This document shows, in pieces, positions 45,360-56,999 of a stretch of DNA of 64,000 nt. The DNA is from Hyperoodon ampullatus (lineage: Eukaryota; Chordata; Mammalia; Artiodactyla; Ziphiidae). Where the stretch lies: NCBI GenBank assembly GCA_949752795.1, contig OX457058.1, positions 162,319,353-162,383,352 of the forward strand, written 5' to 3'. Each line of letters starts with the position of its first letter. Within the stretch, counting starts at the first letter, position 1. The notes beneath the pieces are model-generated. The model was not told the DNA's origin and ran no database searches. It worked only from the letters and a program-made list of their open reading frames with translations. The position numbers were made by a program, and so were the translations under genes.

Positions 45360-45605
45360 ATTGTAGAGTAGTCTGTGACCAGGTGGATTTTAGAGCAAAA
45401 CTTCCTGCGTTTGAATCCAAATTCCATCACTTATCTGCTTATTTACTTTGTCTGGGCTTCAGTTTTCTTATCTGTGAAGTGGGGATAGTTGTGGTACTAG
45501 CTCATAGGGTTATTGTGTGTATTATGTAAATAAACCTACATTAAAGGAGTTAGAACAGTACCTGGTACAGCATTCCCACTGTGTAAATATTTGCTCTCAG
45601 TGATT
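45360..45605 (+). repeat. MIR SINE
   Basis: TTTAGAGCAAAACTTCCTGC, GTTTGAATCCAAATTCCATC, GGCTTCAGTTTTCTTATCTG, AGCTCATAGGGTTATTGTGT and GAACAGTACCTGGTACAGCA give nearly complete sense MIR. Confidence 0.9.
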
Positions 45606-45834
45606 TTCATCTGTGTGTCCCATGAAATTCCAGCTCCTCCCATCATCTCCTTCATGGTTACTTATTATGAATTAGAAATAATTCTTTATCACAATACCTT
45701 CAACGCCTCCAAGTCCATTGTAAATTCACTGTCCAAGCATTCATTCTGCCCATAATACAGCCCTCACAATGACACTGACTTTTAAGGAAAACTTTCTTTT
45801 CCCTCTTAGCCCCATGCTCCATGGGCAAGAGGAC

Positions 45835-45995
45835 TACAAATGGGTCCTGGGGAATTTCAGAAGACGGTGGAAATATTCTAAGGGTAGACAGTGGTGATAG
45901 TTGTGTACTCTCTAAATTTATTTAAAATAGTTGAATTGAACTTTGTAATATGTGAATTTTATAGTATGTAAATTATACCTTAGTAAAGATGCAAA
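45835..45995 (+). mobile_element. L1M 3' UTR fragment
   Basis: GAAATATTCTAAGGGTAGAC, AGTGGTGATAGTTGTGTACT, GTAATATGTGAATTTTATAG and TTATACCTTAGTAAAG before an A run match the 3' end of old L1M elements. Confidence 0.75.
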
Positions 45996-48760
45996 AAAAA
46001 ATCAAAGTTAACGAATGTCTAAAAAAATTCTTATAATATCCTTTAGGGAAAAATAGACATAGAACAATTAAGAATCATTATGGAAATGAAGTGGAAGCAG
46101 GTACTACATGGTCTCAGAGCTTTGTTCTTTATTTATTTTGATGGTTCAGTTATTTACTTAAGTAAAAGTAACACCTTTTTTTGGCTACCAAACATCTAGA
46201 GCTTAAGAAATCAGGCAGTACTTCTGAAATCCATACTAGGATATTATCCAGATTGAAGAGCAGGGTGAACAGGGAGGGTACTTGGGAGCAGATTTTGAAA
46301 AATCTGGAACTTGCTACCATTTAGCTGAGCAGAAGTACCGAGAAAAAAAAAATGTAGGTATTTCAGAAGAAGTAGAAGGTTTTTGATTTTTAATGTCAAT
46401 ATAGAGTTAGGTTTTATGTAATCCTCTAACTGCTTTGAGTTTCATTCAATAAAAAAGGTTTCATAAAGGGAATTGTTATTACAAGAAGCAAAGTTGATAA
46501 TAGCAAAACCTTTATTTCTTTGAAGAGCAGAATTTACCTTAAGCCAAACGGAGATGATCCATACACTATGAAAAACAAAGACGAGCAGAAAATACAAATT
46601 GTATCACCTAAAAAATGACTAATCAGAGCAAAAATAAGCTCCTAGTTTCAAGGGTGCCAAGAGTTTTACTTCAAATACCAATCTCAAGGAAATATTTCAG
46701 CTAATCCCTTTTGTGTTTGGTATTTCTATTTGCACTCTGGCAAATTCTTAATAAGTTGAAAAGATGGCTAATTCTCTCTACTGAAACCTGCACTAACAGG
46801 GTGGGTAGCTAACTGCATGGTGACATGAATGGTAGATGCTGGCAGAAGCTATGAAATTTGAAATAAGACAATAGCAGAAGTGTATCTGATTTTGTTTATG
46901 TGAAAACTACAGAAAAACCTTGCAGATGTCATTCTGTTTTTAGAAATATCAAAAGACAGAGATTTAAGGTGTGTTTTAAAGAACCAATGAGCTCATTCAT
47001 TTTTTTCACTCTCATCGCCCTTATTTTATTGGAAACTAAAATCTCAATCCAATTAACTCCTTGTAAATTACCTCACTAGTAACATTTAATCAAGAAATAT
47101 TCTCTGGAGTTGGAAATTTGTGTTTCAAAAGAGCTGAACATTGATCCTAAGTAGCTGTGGTTCTCAGAGGTGTCAGGAAGAGAACAGAGTCAACCCAGTG
47201 GGTTGGTTATGACAGGAGGGGACACAGATGACCTTCACCGGGAGTGTGCCAGGTGTTAAGGAAGCTGCTTTTACTTTATTAAGAACATTGATTAAAAACG
47301 GTTCTTGTCTTCCAAAGGAAAAGATTGGCCTCTTCAGACCTGCAGAAATGAAGGTACCAAGATACTGGATTTACTCTGAGTTAATGTTTACCTGGATTAT
47401 TGATTGCCATGTGAGATACAAAACAGCTGGTGACTCAGCTTGTGAAGCTTTTTCTTTGAATTACAAAAGCTAAGTTATAAGTCCAGATCTGAGAAGATTT
47501 CCTTCATATTTTCTACTTGTGAAATGTACCTCTTCAACAGAACCAACCCTGGGTAATTTTAAAACAATTACTAAAGTCTCTGTGGCTACTTTTTCTTTCT
47601 CTCATTGAAAGAGAAAGTACCATATTAGGAATTAATTTTGTCTCTGGCTTACCTTTGTCTAAGCTTCTCAGCTGTGATTTTTCTTATATATTTCACAAAA
47701 TGATTGGGTGTTAAAAGTTTACGGGATGTCAAGATGCCTTGAGGTACCAGAATGTTAAACTATACAGTGGGTTAAAATAGTTCAAGAGATCATGCTGGTG
47801 TTAACACCCAACATAAAAAAAAGCTGAATGGCAAAATGAAGTATTTGGGACATTGTGACTATATTTCACTTATTTCCTTATTACTCTTCTCACTACAAAA
47901 CCATTTAGAGATGATATGAGATAAAAGGTATACTCAGTAAGAACATTCTCATTAGAATAAGGGCAGGAAATTAAAGCCATAAATTAAAGAGCAATGCAAA
48001 TATGTCAGCCACTAGGGATGGCAGAAGTAATATTATCATCCACTTGATTTTTGAATTGGAGCTTCCTGGCAGATGGAGAAAAAAAGAAAATATGATGAAT
48101 TATACACATTTTTGTCTGATAGAAATTAATACAGCATTTATTTAAAAGAAATATTTTCTACTATCATATTCTAAAACAGAAGCTCAACCTGAGATGTGCA
48201 TCTTAATCACAATGTAAAAATAAATTGATGTATATTCAAAATATACATGTAAAAACCCACCAACTACTGATTACAAATTGCCAGGAATACACACTCCTTG
48301 TTTCAAAAACATTGTTGGAAAGGATTTCATCACGCGGAATCATACACAGGAGGCACCGTGAGCAAATCTGAGGTATCATGAAAGTGAGCCTTGTTTGATT
48401 ATTTCTGGGATCAGTTGATAATGACCAATGCCATTACACTGAAGCACAAATAAATGAATCAAGGCCTAAGCTAACAAAATTCATGTGTATAATTTTCTAT
48501 TTATTTAATTTCATGCAAGGGTATAATTATACATACAAGGCTACTATAAGAATACTTACAATACCAAGTAAGTAGAATGGTCTCAAGATTATCTATAATA
48601 GATATAATTTCTAATGTTGGAGTTTTGTAATATACAATTCAAGGATATACATATTTTGAATTATTACTTAAAGAAGTATTTATAAACTTTAGGTACAAGT
48701 TGGTCAGGGAGAGTTGACTATTTGTTTTGAAATTTGAGAATCGAGACCAATATTCTTTGT
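45996..48760. other. Unique AT-rich stretch
   Basis: No gene or named repeat seen in about 2.7 kb. The 81-codon frame at 47228-47473 is without domain evidence. Confidence 0.5.
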
Positions 48761-49490
48761 AAATTGGTGCAGCCATTATGGAAGTATGGAGTTTCCTCAG
48801 AAAGTTAGAAATAGAACTACCATATGATCCAACAGTTCAACTTCTGGGTATAAACCCAAAGGAAACAAAATCACTCTCTTGAAGAGATATCTGCAAACCT
48901 ATATTCACTGTAGCATCATTCACAATAGCCAAGATATGAAAACATCCTAAGTATCCATCAAAGAATGAATAGATAAAGAAAACATGGTATATATAAACAA
49001 TGGAATATTATTCAACCATAAAACAGAAGGAAATTCAGCCATTTTTGGCAACATGGATGACCCATAAAGGCATTATGCTAAGTGAAATAAGTCAGAGAGA
49101 GAAAGACAAATATTGTATGATCTTGCGTATATGTGGAATCTAAAAACACCAAACACATAGAAACAGAACAGATTGGTGGTTTCTGGGAGGAGGGAAAATT
49201 AGGGGTGGGTGAGTAAAAGTTGTCAAAAGGTAAAAACCTCCACTTATAAGATAAATAAAATTTTATGTAATATACAGCACAGTGTCTATAGTTAACATTA
49301 TCATGTTGCATATTTAAAAGTTGCTAAAAGATTTTAAAAATTCTCACCACACACACACAAAAATTGTAACTATGCGAAGTCATAGATTTGTTAACTAACT
49401 TTATTGTGACAATTATTTTGCGGTATATACCTATATAAACATACACAGTGTTATATGTCAATTATATCTCAATACAGCTGGGGGAATAAA
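48761..49490 (+). mobile_element. L1 ORF2 3' end and 3' UTR
   Basis: The + strand reads through the ORF2 C-terminal region with breaks: GGTGCAGCCATTATGGAAGT, CATATGATCCAACAGTTCAA, TAGCCAAGATATGAAAACAT, GGTATATATAAACAATGGAA, AAATAAGTCAGAGAGAGAAA. A 3' UTR follows with GTTAACATTATCATGTTGCA. Several stops and frameshifts make it dead. It is 5'-truncated. Confidence 0.9.
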
Positions 49491-49639
49491 AGGACCAATT
49501 TTCTCACCTGCATGGAGACTTCCCTATAGTCAGTTGGAGGGGAAACCCAAAACCTTATAATAGGCAAAATATGGCCCTTTCTACATTTGTATCATTTGTA
49601 ATGAAATGTTCAATGTTCATTAATTTTATATGCTATAAT

Positions 49640-49750
49640 ATTCCTGTAGGCAGAGATTTTGTCTATTTTTTTCTACCTCTGTATCCCTGGTACATGATCA
49701 AGGATATAGCCCCTACTAGGCCCTAAAAGGCATTTGTTGAATTGAATTTG
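49640..49750 (+). repeat. L2 3'-end fragment
   Basis: GTAGGCAGAGATTTTGTCTA, CCTCTGTATCCCTGGTACAT and AAAGGCATTTGTTGAATTGA match the sense L2 terminus. Confidence 0.65.
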
Positions 49751-50365
49751 ACTATACTTTCTTTAAAAACAATTTTAATTGATTTAACCATTTGCAATAT
49801 CACAGAATGAAAAACCATCATGGACAGAATTTTCTTTTAAAAGCTCAATTGTTTTGCAGTGCTAAATAGGATAACTTCCTGATGTGCCCACCAATGCATT
49901 TAAGATGCAAAATGTACTCTCAGATAACTGATTAAGTTAATCTTCTGAACAGAACTTCAAATTTTTAATCTTTCAAAAATGTAGTATCGCCAGAGCATAA
50001 TAATTTTATTATTATAATTTATATAATATTTAACAATAGCTTGATTGGTATTAAGCTGTTATTTCAGATAATAATCAAATGTTCATGATGCCATTCCTAG
50101 TTCACAATAGCTTACTGCGTTCTGAGCTTTTTATCTGGATATTATATCCCATTATCCATTTACCATGGCTCCAGAGAATATCATTTTATGAAAGGAAAGT
50201 ACCATGTCATTATGTTCAATGTCAGAAAACATAAAACACTTTGTAGGCCTTAAACACATCAATAATCCTTAAATAACTAGCCTGAATTTTCACAAACTTT
50301 ACTGTATGATGTTATTCTAGAAACTACAAAGGAGCAAAGCATCACATTAAGTAATATTTTCTATT
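49751..50365. other. Unique AT-rich spacer
   Basis: No gene or named repeat seen. Confidence 0.5.
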
Positions 50366-50369
50366 TGTG

Positions 50370-50495
50370 TAGTATTTTATCTCATTTGATCTTAGCAACA
50401 AACCTATAAAAAGGCCTTAGTAGCCTCATTTTATAGACAAAAAATCAGAGGCTCAAATGTTTGATCACAGTGTTAGTAGTAGATTGTGAGATAGA
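50370..50495 (-). repeat. MIR-family fragment, antisense
   Basis: TATCTCATTTGATCTTAGCA, CCTCATTTTATAGACAAAAA and ATCAGAGGCTCAAATGTTTG match antisense MIR. Confidence 0.65.
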
Positions 50496-50524
50496 ATGTT
50501 TGATTCTTCCATTTGGATCAGCTA

Positions 50525-50880
50525 GGTCATGCTGTGGTATGAAACAATTTCAAGCCCCAGTGGCTTGACTGAACAAGGTTTATTTTTTTCCACGTGTGGG
50601 TTGACTAGGGCTCTGTCCAACATCATTGTCATCTTCAGGCTGGGACCAAGACAGACAGAACAGCCACAATCTGGAAAATTGCAGTTTGCTGTAGCAGGAC
50701 AGAGCATTTCAGAGGACTTCACATGGTAATTAAGTGCTCTAGCCCAGAAGAGAAATGCGTCATTTCCACTCCCAATTCATGTCACCGAATTAGACTCAGA
50801 GTCTAACAACCACAAGGGGACCAGGAAATCTGTTCCTTCCATGTGCCTGAGAGATAATATTTCCTAGTCCCCTGTTCCTC
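50525..50880. repeat. Old interspersed repeat, family unresolved
   Basis: GGTTTATTTTTTTCCACGTG, TAGGGCTCTGTCCAACATCA, TTAAGTGCTCTAGCCCAGAA, GAAATGCGTCATTTCCACTC and ACCACAAGGGGACCAGGAAA follow a common mammalian repeat I cannot name. Its end resembles the outer part of the inverted arms at 37.5 and 39.1 kb. Confidence 0.5.
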
Positions 50881-51154
50881 CAAGTACCTCCTGCCTTACA
50901 GACTTCAATTCTTTCTAAGGAACTTAAAGTAACATCTAATCAGGGAAATGCAGAGGAGCTCCTAGATAAATGTGACTGTGAGCATTCTTGCAGAGGCAAT
51001 TTCATTGTAGAGGTTAAGGATATGACCACTGGAGTCAGACTATGGCTTCCATGTACAAATGTGTAGGGTGTGCACTGCACAAGAGCTACAAACCTGTGTC
51101 AGACAACCTACATCCACAGCTCCCTAGCTGCATTAATTTAAAATTGATATTTCA

Positions 51155-51442
51155 GGCTTCCCTGGTGGTGCAGTGGTTGAGAATCTGCCTGCTAATGCAG
51201 GGGACACGGGTTCAAGCTCTGGTCTGGGAGGATCCCACATGCCGCAGAGCAACTCGGTCCATGAGCCACAACGACTGAGCCTGCGCGTCTGGAGCCTGTG
51301 CTCCGCAATAGGAGAGGCCGCGATAGTGAGAGGCCCACTCACCGCGATGTAGAGTGTCCCCCGCTTGCCACAACTAGAGAAAGCCCTCGCACAGAAACAA
51401 AGACCCAACACAGCAAAAATAAAATAAATAAATAATTTTTAA
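51155..51442 (+). mobile_element. Long-form CHR SINE (CHR-1-like)
   Basis: It carries the whole short-form sequence up to GAGAGGCCCACTCACCGCGA, then continues with GTCCCCCGCTTGCCACAACT, AGAGAAAGCCCTCGCACAG, AAAGACCCAACACAGC and a (AAAT)n tail. AAAATTGATATTTCA is duplicated perfectly (51140-51154 and 51443-51457). Confidence 0.95.
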
Positions 51443-51514
51443 AAAATTGATATTTCAAACTTTCTGTCTCCTTTTTCCCACTGTTAAAGTTAGTAAAGTT
51501 AAATAATATTTAAT

Positions 51515-51600
51515 TCAGAGGCTGGCTGGGAAGATTAAGTGAGATAAGACATGTCAGATATTTTTCACAGTGCAACACATAGTAAGTGTTTAATTAAATT
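51515..51600 (+). repeat. MIR 3' fragment
   Basis: GGGAAGATTAAGTGAGATAA and ACAGTGCAACACATAGTAAG, then GTGTTTAATTAAATTA, match the MIR 3' end. Confidence 0.55.
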
Positions 51601-51989
51601 AGTTCTTAGTATTATTGAAAGTGTTATTCTTTTCTTCATCAGTACCAAATAAATAATTATGTGAATTTTTTATCATTTCCTGAGGAGAGGCTGCTGGAAA
51701 TGGAATAACTGGATGAAATTTAATGGACCTTTTGAGGGCTTTTGATCTACCTTTACTTTGGGAATGGTCTTAGCAATGTGCCTTCCTAAGAGCACTGAAT
51801 AAGGCAGCCCATCTCACTATGTCTCAACCATCACTGTGATTTCAAGCAAATGCCCCAGCTTTCCTCTCTGCCAACTTCCTGGGATATTACAAATTCCACC
51901 TTAGAATCATTAAAGTTTCTACTTTCTGAGGACAAACATTTCATTTGAAGGAAAAGGATGTCAGCCTTCATGCACTCTCCAGTGCCTTG

Positions 51990-52700
51990 GAATGGAGGAG
52001 TTACCAAACTCAGGTTCGGCTGCTCGTCACTCAAGAATCCAATACTGAGAGACATATGTTGGGTAAAAGATAGCTTTATTGAGGAAGCTGGTAATCCTAG
52101 GAAGAAGGTGGACTCATGTTCTGAAGAACCAACTTTCCATTGTCAATCAGAGGGCAAGAGATTTTAAAGGGGATTTTAATGGTGGAGACAGGGGGCTACA
52201 TGCAGAACAGCACAGTTAGTCCTGACAGTCATCTTGAAATTGGTCATGCAGTGGTCCAATCAGCATTATCTTTATTGTTTTACATAAAATTAATCTTTAG
52301 TTCCAGGATCCATTTGTTCCTATTTTTTTTGAAGATGGTTCTTGGAAATGTGTAAGATGGAGCAGCTTATGTCATGGCTACAGTCTGGTCCCCATGTAGT
52401 TAATTTCTTCCACCTGGTGGGGGCTTCAGTATCTACAAAACAGCTCAAAAGATGTGGCTCAGAATATTATCTATAGTCCTTGAGGAGGAACTAAAAGTTT
52501 TTGAATTTGTTTAATGACTAAACTATTATGTTTTCATATTAGACTGCTTTTCTTTGCTTCTGCATTTTTTTTTTCATTTCTCTGATTAAATATATTCTTT
52601 GGCTGAAGTTTTTCTACAGACAAAAGGTAGGTGGAGGATATGAGGTGGTGTGTCTTCCTGGGAAGACCCCATAGGGTCCAGCTCCATTACAAAATCAGCT
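51990..52700 (-). mobile_element. Endogenous retrovirus LTR, antisense
   Basis: TTACCAAACTCAGGTTCGGC, CTCAAGAATCCAATACTGAG, GATAGCTTTATTGAGGAAGC (reverse of an AATAAA signal), TTCCACCTGGTGGGGGCTTC, TATCTACAAAACAGCTCAAA and GGTAGGTGGAGGATATGAGG resemble cetartiodactyl ERV LTRs in antisense. Outer ends and target-site duplication are not resolved, and no gag, pol or env sequence is visible. Probably a solo LTR; class unresolved. Confidence 0.6.
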
Positions 52701-53464
52701 AACACACAGCTGAGAACTTGAATACAACATAGTCCCATTATTCATGGTGGCATAGGGAACTATCAAAATTTCTAGGCAGAGGAAAGAGCACTGGCAAGAA
52801 AAGGATTAATTATGGACTCTGGTAACTAGGAAAAGCTTAGAGATTTAGGTATAACATAACAAGGGGCACAATAGAAAATCAGCCTCCTTCAGCTATCTTC
52901 CTAGGGTTTATTGGGTCCCTAAGGCTGGGAAAGAATGAACTTGTAAACTTATGCAGTATCTTAGCAATCTGTGGACACTAATACCCACAGAAGATAACTG
53001 GCTTGTTTGTCATCAAACGTACAGTCAGCAAAAATACAAAAATGAAAGCCTTGGTACAGAGCTGCCTCTTTCTGTTTCATTTAACTATATCTGTTGGGAT
53101 ATCCATTCTGAAGCTTTTGACACAACTCTGTTGTTAAAGCAAATTTTCTGTACAAAGGCACAGATGTAAAGTAATTCCAGGGACCCAGAGTAAAGTATCG
53201 ATGGTGGGTTTTTGCTTTTTTTTTTTTGGAGGTAAAAAGTCTAAGAGAGTCAGTGGTAGCATGAGAGAGTTTGTATTTTCACAGAAATCTGATGAAATAT
53301 TTTCCACCTTTGCAAGCTGAGCACCTGCATATTAGAGGATGGCTACAGAGAAGAAATGCAAGAATATCTTTTGCAAACCCATGCTCAAATCTGTTCAACA
53401 TTTATTTTTTTCCTCCTCAATTCCCTTGTTGATGAAATATTCCCAGTGCCTTTTTCCTCCATTG
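52701..53464. other. Spacer, possible LTR flank
   Basis: No gene. The first 200 bases might still belong to the LTR. A T-run lies at about 53217-53227. Confidence 0.4.
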
Positions 53465-53478
53465 AAAAGTAAAACTTT

Positions 53479-53685
53479 GGGCTTCTCTGGTGGCGCAGTG
53501 GTTGAGAGTCCGCCTGCCGATGCAGGGGACATGGATTCATGCCCCGGTCCAGGAAGATCCCACATGCCACGGAGCAGCTAGGTCCGTGAGCCATGGCCGC
53601 TGAGTCTGCACATCTGGAGCCTGTGCTCTGCAACGGGAGAGGCCACAACAGTGAGAGGCCCGCGTATCAAAAAAAAAAAAAAAAA
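53479..53685 (+). mobile_element. CHR-type SINE, 14-bp target-site duplication
   Basis: A short-form SINE with an A-tail of about 20. AAAAGTAAAACTTT is duplicated perfectly at 53465-53478 and 53686-53699. Confidence 0.95.
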
Positions 53686-54800
53686 AAAAGTAAAACTTTT
53701 ATTCTAACCTTTGAGGCTGAAAACACAAGTGCAAATGTTCCTTCAGGTCACTGGTCTAAGCATACTCTATTTAAACAGCTGTATATCAGATGACAGGAGC
53801 ACTAAGACTCTTGCCTTGTTAGCAAGGAGCCTTCTGAAGAGCAAGTTCCCAAATGTCACAACATTTCATACTTAATCTACACACTAGCCAAAAAAAAAAA
53901 AAAAAAAAAATGTTGGGAAGTTATCTGTCTTCTAGTGTTTTTAAAATGTTTCCCTCTTGTGTTAAAGAATCACATTATTCAGATCAGTACCTGAACTCCC
54001 CACACTTTTTCTACTATGAATGTTTTATTCTAGAATATTCTATTACAGGGAATGCCCCCTTGGCAACACACACATCCACTGAAATATTTCAAGGTTTAAA
54101 GTTCTGAAGAGCCTTTCACTGAGTCATGCTTTAAAATTCTATATTTTCATGGGGAATGGGTTCTAAAATTAAACCTGCTGCTCTGTTTGCATTCTGAGAT
54201 ATTGTGTAAATTTATTAGCCCATCTGCTTCTAAGAATGGCATCCCAGGAGCCCCAAAGCATTAAGTCTATGCCTTGAGTCATGCACAGAAGGGGAGTGGA
54301 GATGTCAGACCCAGAGAAATTGTAGATCATAGCAGTGTATTGATATTCCATGAAAATTAGTTTATGTTGGCCAAGCACTGTTGGGTTTTTAATATCTGCT
54401 CCAGCTGTTCACAAATCTGGAAAGTCAAGCTATGAAGAGCTAGAACTCTGAAGGCAAGAGTCAAAGAAAAAAGCCTTGCAAAGGCTTCACAGATCCAACT
54501 GAAAGAGTCTCTGTAGATGTAGAGGAAAGCAAGTCCAGGATAGTAGAGGAAACAGTGAGATGTTCAACAAGCTTTTAACACTTTTCTACATCAAAGAGCT
54601 GATTAAATATGAAATCATTCTGGCCAGGATCTGCCTAGGATGGCATAATTGCAAGCCCCTCACAGGGAAATGGAGATTAATAATTAGAAGTATGATACTG
54701 AAGATTAATATTTAGAAGTTTTGATTTCTCCTTGTGGAAATGTCTATGAGGCCCAAAGGCCCAAACCTTGGATGTCTTTTCTTTTTTCTTTTTTTTTTTC

Positions 54801-54830
54801 TTCTTCTTCTTCTTCTTCTTCTTCTTCTTC
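54801..54830. repeat. (TTC)10 microsatellite
   Basis: Ten uninterrupted TTC units after a T-rich tract. Reads as poly-Glu on the other strand, an artefact. Confidence 0.95.
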
Positions 54831-54860
54831 TGAGAATGGAATATGCTGTTGAAAACAAAA

Positions 54861-54900
54861 CTTTACTGCTTGGAAGCCACCATTTTGGCTTCCAGTAAAG
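54861..54900. repeat. 40-base imperfect hairpin
   Basis: CTTTACTG and TGGAAGCC on the left pair with GGCTTC(C) and CAGTAAAG on the right around an ACCATTTT loop, with a small bulge. The arms cover almost the whole 40 bases. Confidence 0.6.
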
Positions 54901-55860
54901 TTAGCAACAGGAGGCAAATAATGGGGAATTTGTTTATGAATCTTCTCTCCACTTACATCACCTATGGGAATTTGCCAAACACTGAACATTAGAGATAGTA
55001 GAAATGTATCTGTAAGAGTCTAAATCCATCGGAAAGTAAACCTTCTCTTCCAAAAATATATGTGGGCTTTAAATGAAATATGGACACACACACTGGCACC
55101 CACACAATTCCTGATTGTCATATGGAACAAAAATTTTCTCTTCTTCTAAGTAAATTTTGCTACTTTGTTGAGATAAGCATAGCTTTAAATACATCTCTTG
55201 CTGTCTTGTTTTCTCATCACTATGACTGTGAAGCTGTCTGAAACGGAAGTATATAGAAGATTTTCTCTCCTTTTTTTGGTTTTCCTAACTCCCAGCAATA
55301 AGTCTGTCTCATGTGTCTAGGGATGGAATATGGCAATTTTTAAAGTAGTAAAGCTTGGTTAGCTATTGAGAAATGACTGGGCTCATATGTTGTACTCAAT
55401 AACTTTTTCAATGTGAAAAGGCCACAGCAAGTCCTTCACCTATTTTCCAGGCAAGGAATGATGGCATTTGCCCTAAAATCCTTTGGGCTCCACCCTCTTC
55501 ACTATATGAACCCTTTATCCACCAGCCTAGCTGCCAGTGGTCCTTTATTTCTGATGCATAAGAGCCTAGCTTGACACTTATGTTCTACTTGTATAATTTG
55601 TGTCCACATTTTATTTTCTTAAATACATTGTTATATTTCCAAAGGCAATACATATTTATATTTATATCTTTTATCTAGCACTCAGTAGATTCTCAAATTT
55701 AAAAAGACTTAAAATCACAAATGAATAGACCAAGGCATTAAATCCTCAAGAAGCATTTCCTCAGCTTCCATTAACTTTAATTTTAGCATTAGTATAGTTT
55801 TAACTAGGTGGCTCAGTGAATGTTTTAAAATTGGGCCAAACATTGTATTAAAAGTCATCT

Positions 55861-56073
55861 AGGGCTTCCCTGGTGGCAGAGTAGTTGAGAGTCCTCCTGC
55901 CAATGCAGGGGACACGGGCTCATGCCCCGGTCCGGGAAGATCCCACATGCCGCGGAGTGGCTAGGCCTGTGAGCCATGGCTGCTGAGCCTGCGCGTCCAG
56001 AGCCTGTGCCCCGCAACGGGAGAGGCCACAACAGTGAGAGGCCCGTGTACTGCAAAAAAAAAAAAAAAAAAAA
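55861..56073 (+). mobile_element. CHR-type SINE
   Basis: A short-form SINE with an A-tail of about 20. AAAGTCATCT is duplicated at 55851-55860 and 56074-56083. Confidence 0.95.
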
Positions 56074-56088
56074 AAAGTCATCTAAAAG

Positions 56089-56200
56089 ACTCTAATGTAA
56101 TTATAAGTGGTTGTATAGTCCCCCCACCAAAAAAAAAAAAAAAAATACTGTAATAACAAAATACTCTAATGTAATTATAAGTGGTTGTACAGTCTCCTCC
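56089..56200. repeat. Tandem duplication, 74-bp period
   Basis: ACTCTAATGTAATTATAAGT plus GGTTGTATAGTC at 56089 recurs at 56163 with few changes. The first unit ends in an A17 run and the second is followed by A-rich sequence. It begins just after the SINE at 55861. Confidence 0.85.
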
Positions 56201-56850
56201 AAAAAAATGTGTTGGAGAAGAAAAAAAAAAAAAAAGCCTGATTTGCCTATAGGAACAAAGCCAGGATTTACAGAAATCTGGTGTGTTTCCCTTGTTCAAA
56301 AGCCATGGCTATGAGAAAATCGGATTTTCCTATGTAAGGCAGCAAAGATGGCTTTACTTTTTAATAGGGGAGAGTGTTTTTGTAGTTCAGAAATTTCTCA
56401 AGACATGTTACTCAAACCAGGAGCAAAACAAACAAACAAACAAACAAACAAAATACCCTATGAGATAAAAAAAGCCTTTATCTAAACAAGCTTGGTTAAG
56501 TGAGCTGCCCTTGCTCCTTGGTATATCAAAAAAGAAAAATGATGACTGTGGCCTTGTCTTTGTTATGTCTTCTAAAGCCAGAAACAAATGTTACTACAGT
56601 GTGGATAACGGAGGTAAGAGGAGGGAATTTTGAGACCAATTGTGTTAAGACAGTAGCTGAAGGCTCCATCTATTTTGAAGCACCTGCCCCATGACTACCA
56701 GGTACACAGCCTGCCTGCTATTCTTCCTTCCTGTTTTCCTTCTTACCTTCCTTCCATCCACATGGTCATGCATTCTGCCACTAACAGGACTACAATGACA
56801 AGCAATCCATGGGTTCTATCCTGGAGGATTTCTTACTCCAGCTAGACCTA
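56201..56850. other. Unique spacer
   Basis: No gene. Contains a (AAAC)n tract at 56425-56453. Confidence 0.5.
56425..56453. repeat. (AAAC)n microsatellite
   Basis: About seven AAAC units. Confidence 0.95.
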
Positions 56851-56855
56851 TATTT

Positions 56856-56995
56856 TTCAAACTTTAATGTGCATAAGCATCATCTGTGGATGTGTTTAAA
56901 GTTCAGAGACAATAGGCCTGGAGGGGAAACCTGAGAATCTGCATTTCTGACAAGCTCCCACTCTACAGGTCCAAGACCACACTCTTAAACACAAG
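56856..56995 (-). mobile_element. MER5A-like hAT fragment, antisense
   Basis: TTCAAACTTTAATGTGCATA, AGCATCATCTGTGGATG, GAGAATCTGCATTTCTGACA, AGCTCCCACTCTACAGGTCC and GACCACACTCTTAAACAC follow antisense MER5A from end to end. Confidence 0.75.
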
Positions 56996-56999
56996 CCTC

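Larger units (their letters stand above)
53700..55850. other. Unique spacer with simple repeats
   Basis: No gene. Contains an isolated A run (53889-53910), a (TTC)10 and a hairpin at 54861-54900. Confidence 0.5.

Noticed and set aside
53889..53910. Isolated A run as another tail-only insertion
   Set aside because: No direct repeat flanks it. The A runs at 21148 and 29029 fail the same test.
54744..54989. Poly-Glu minus-strand frame
   Set aside because: Caused by the (TTC)10 repeat.
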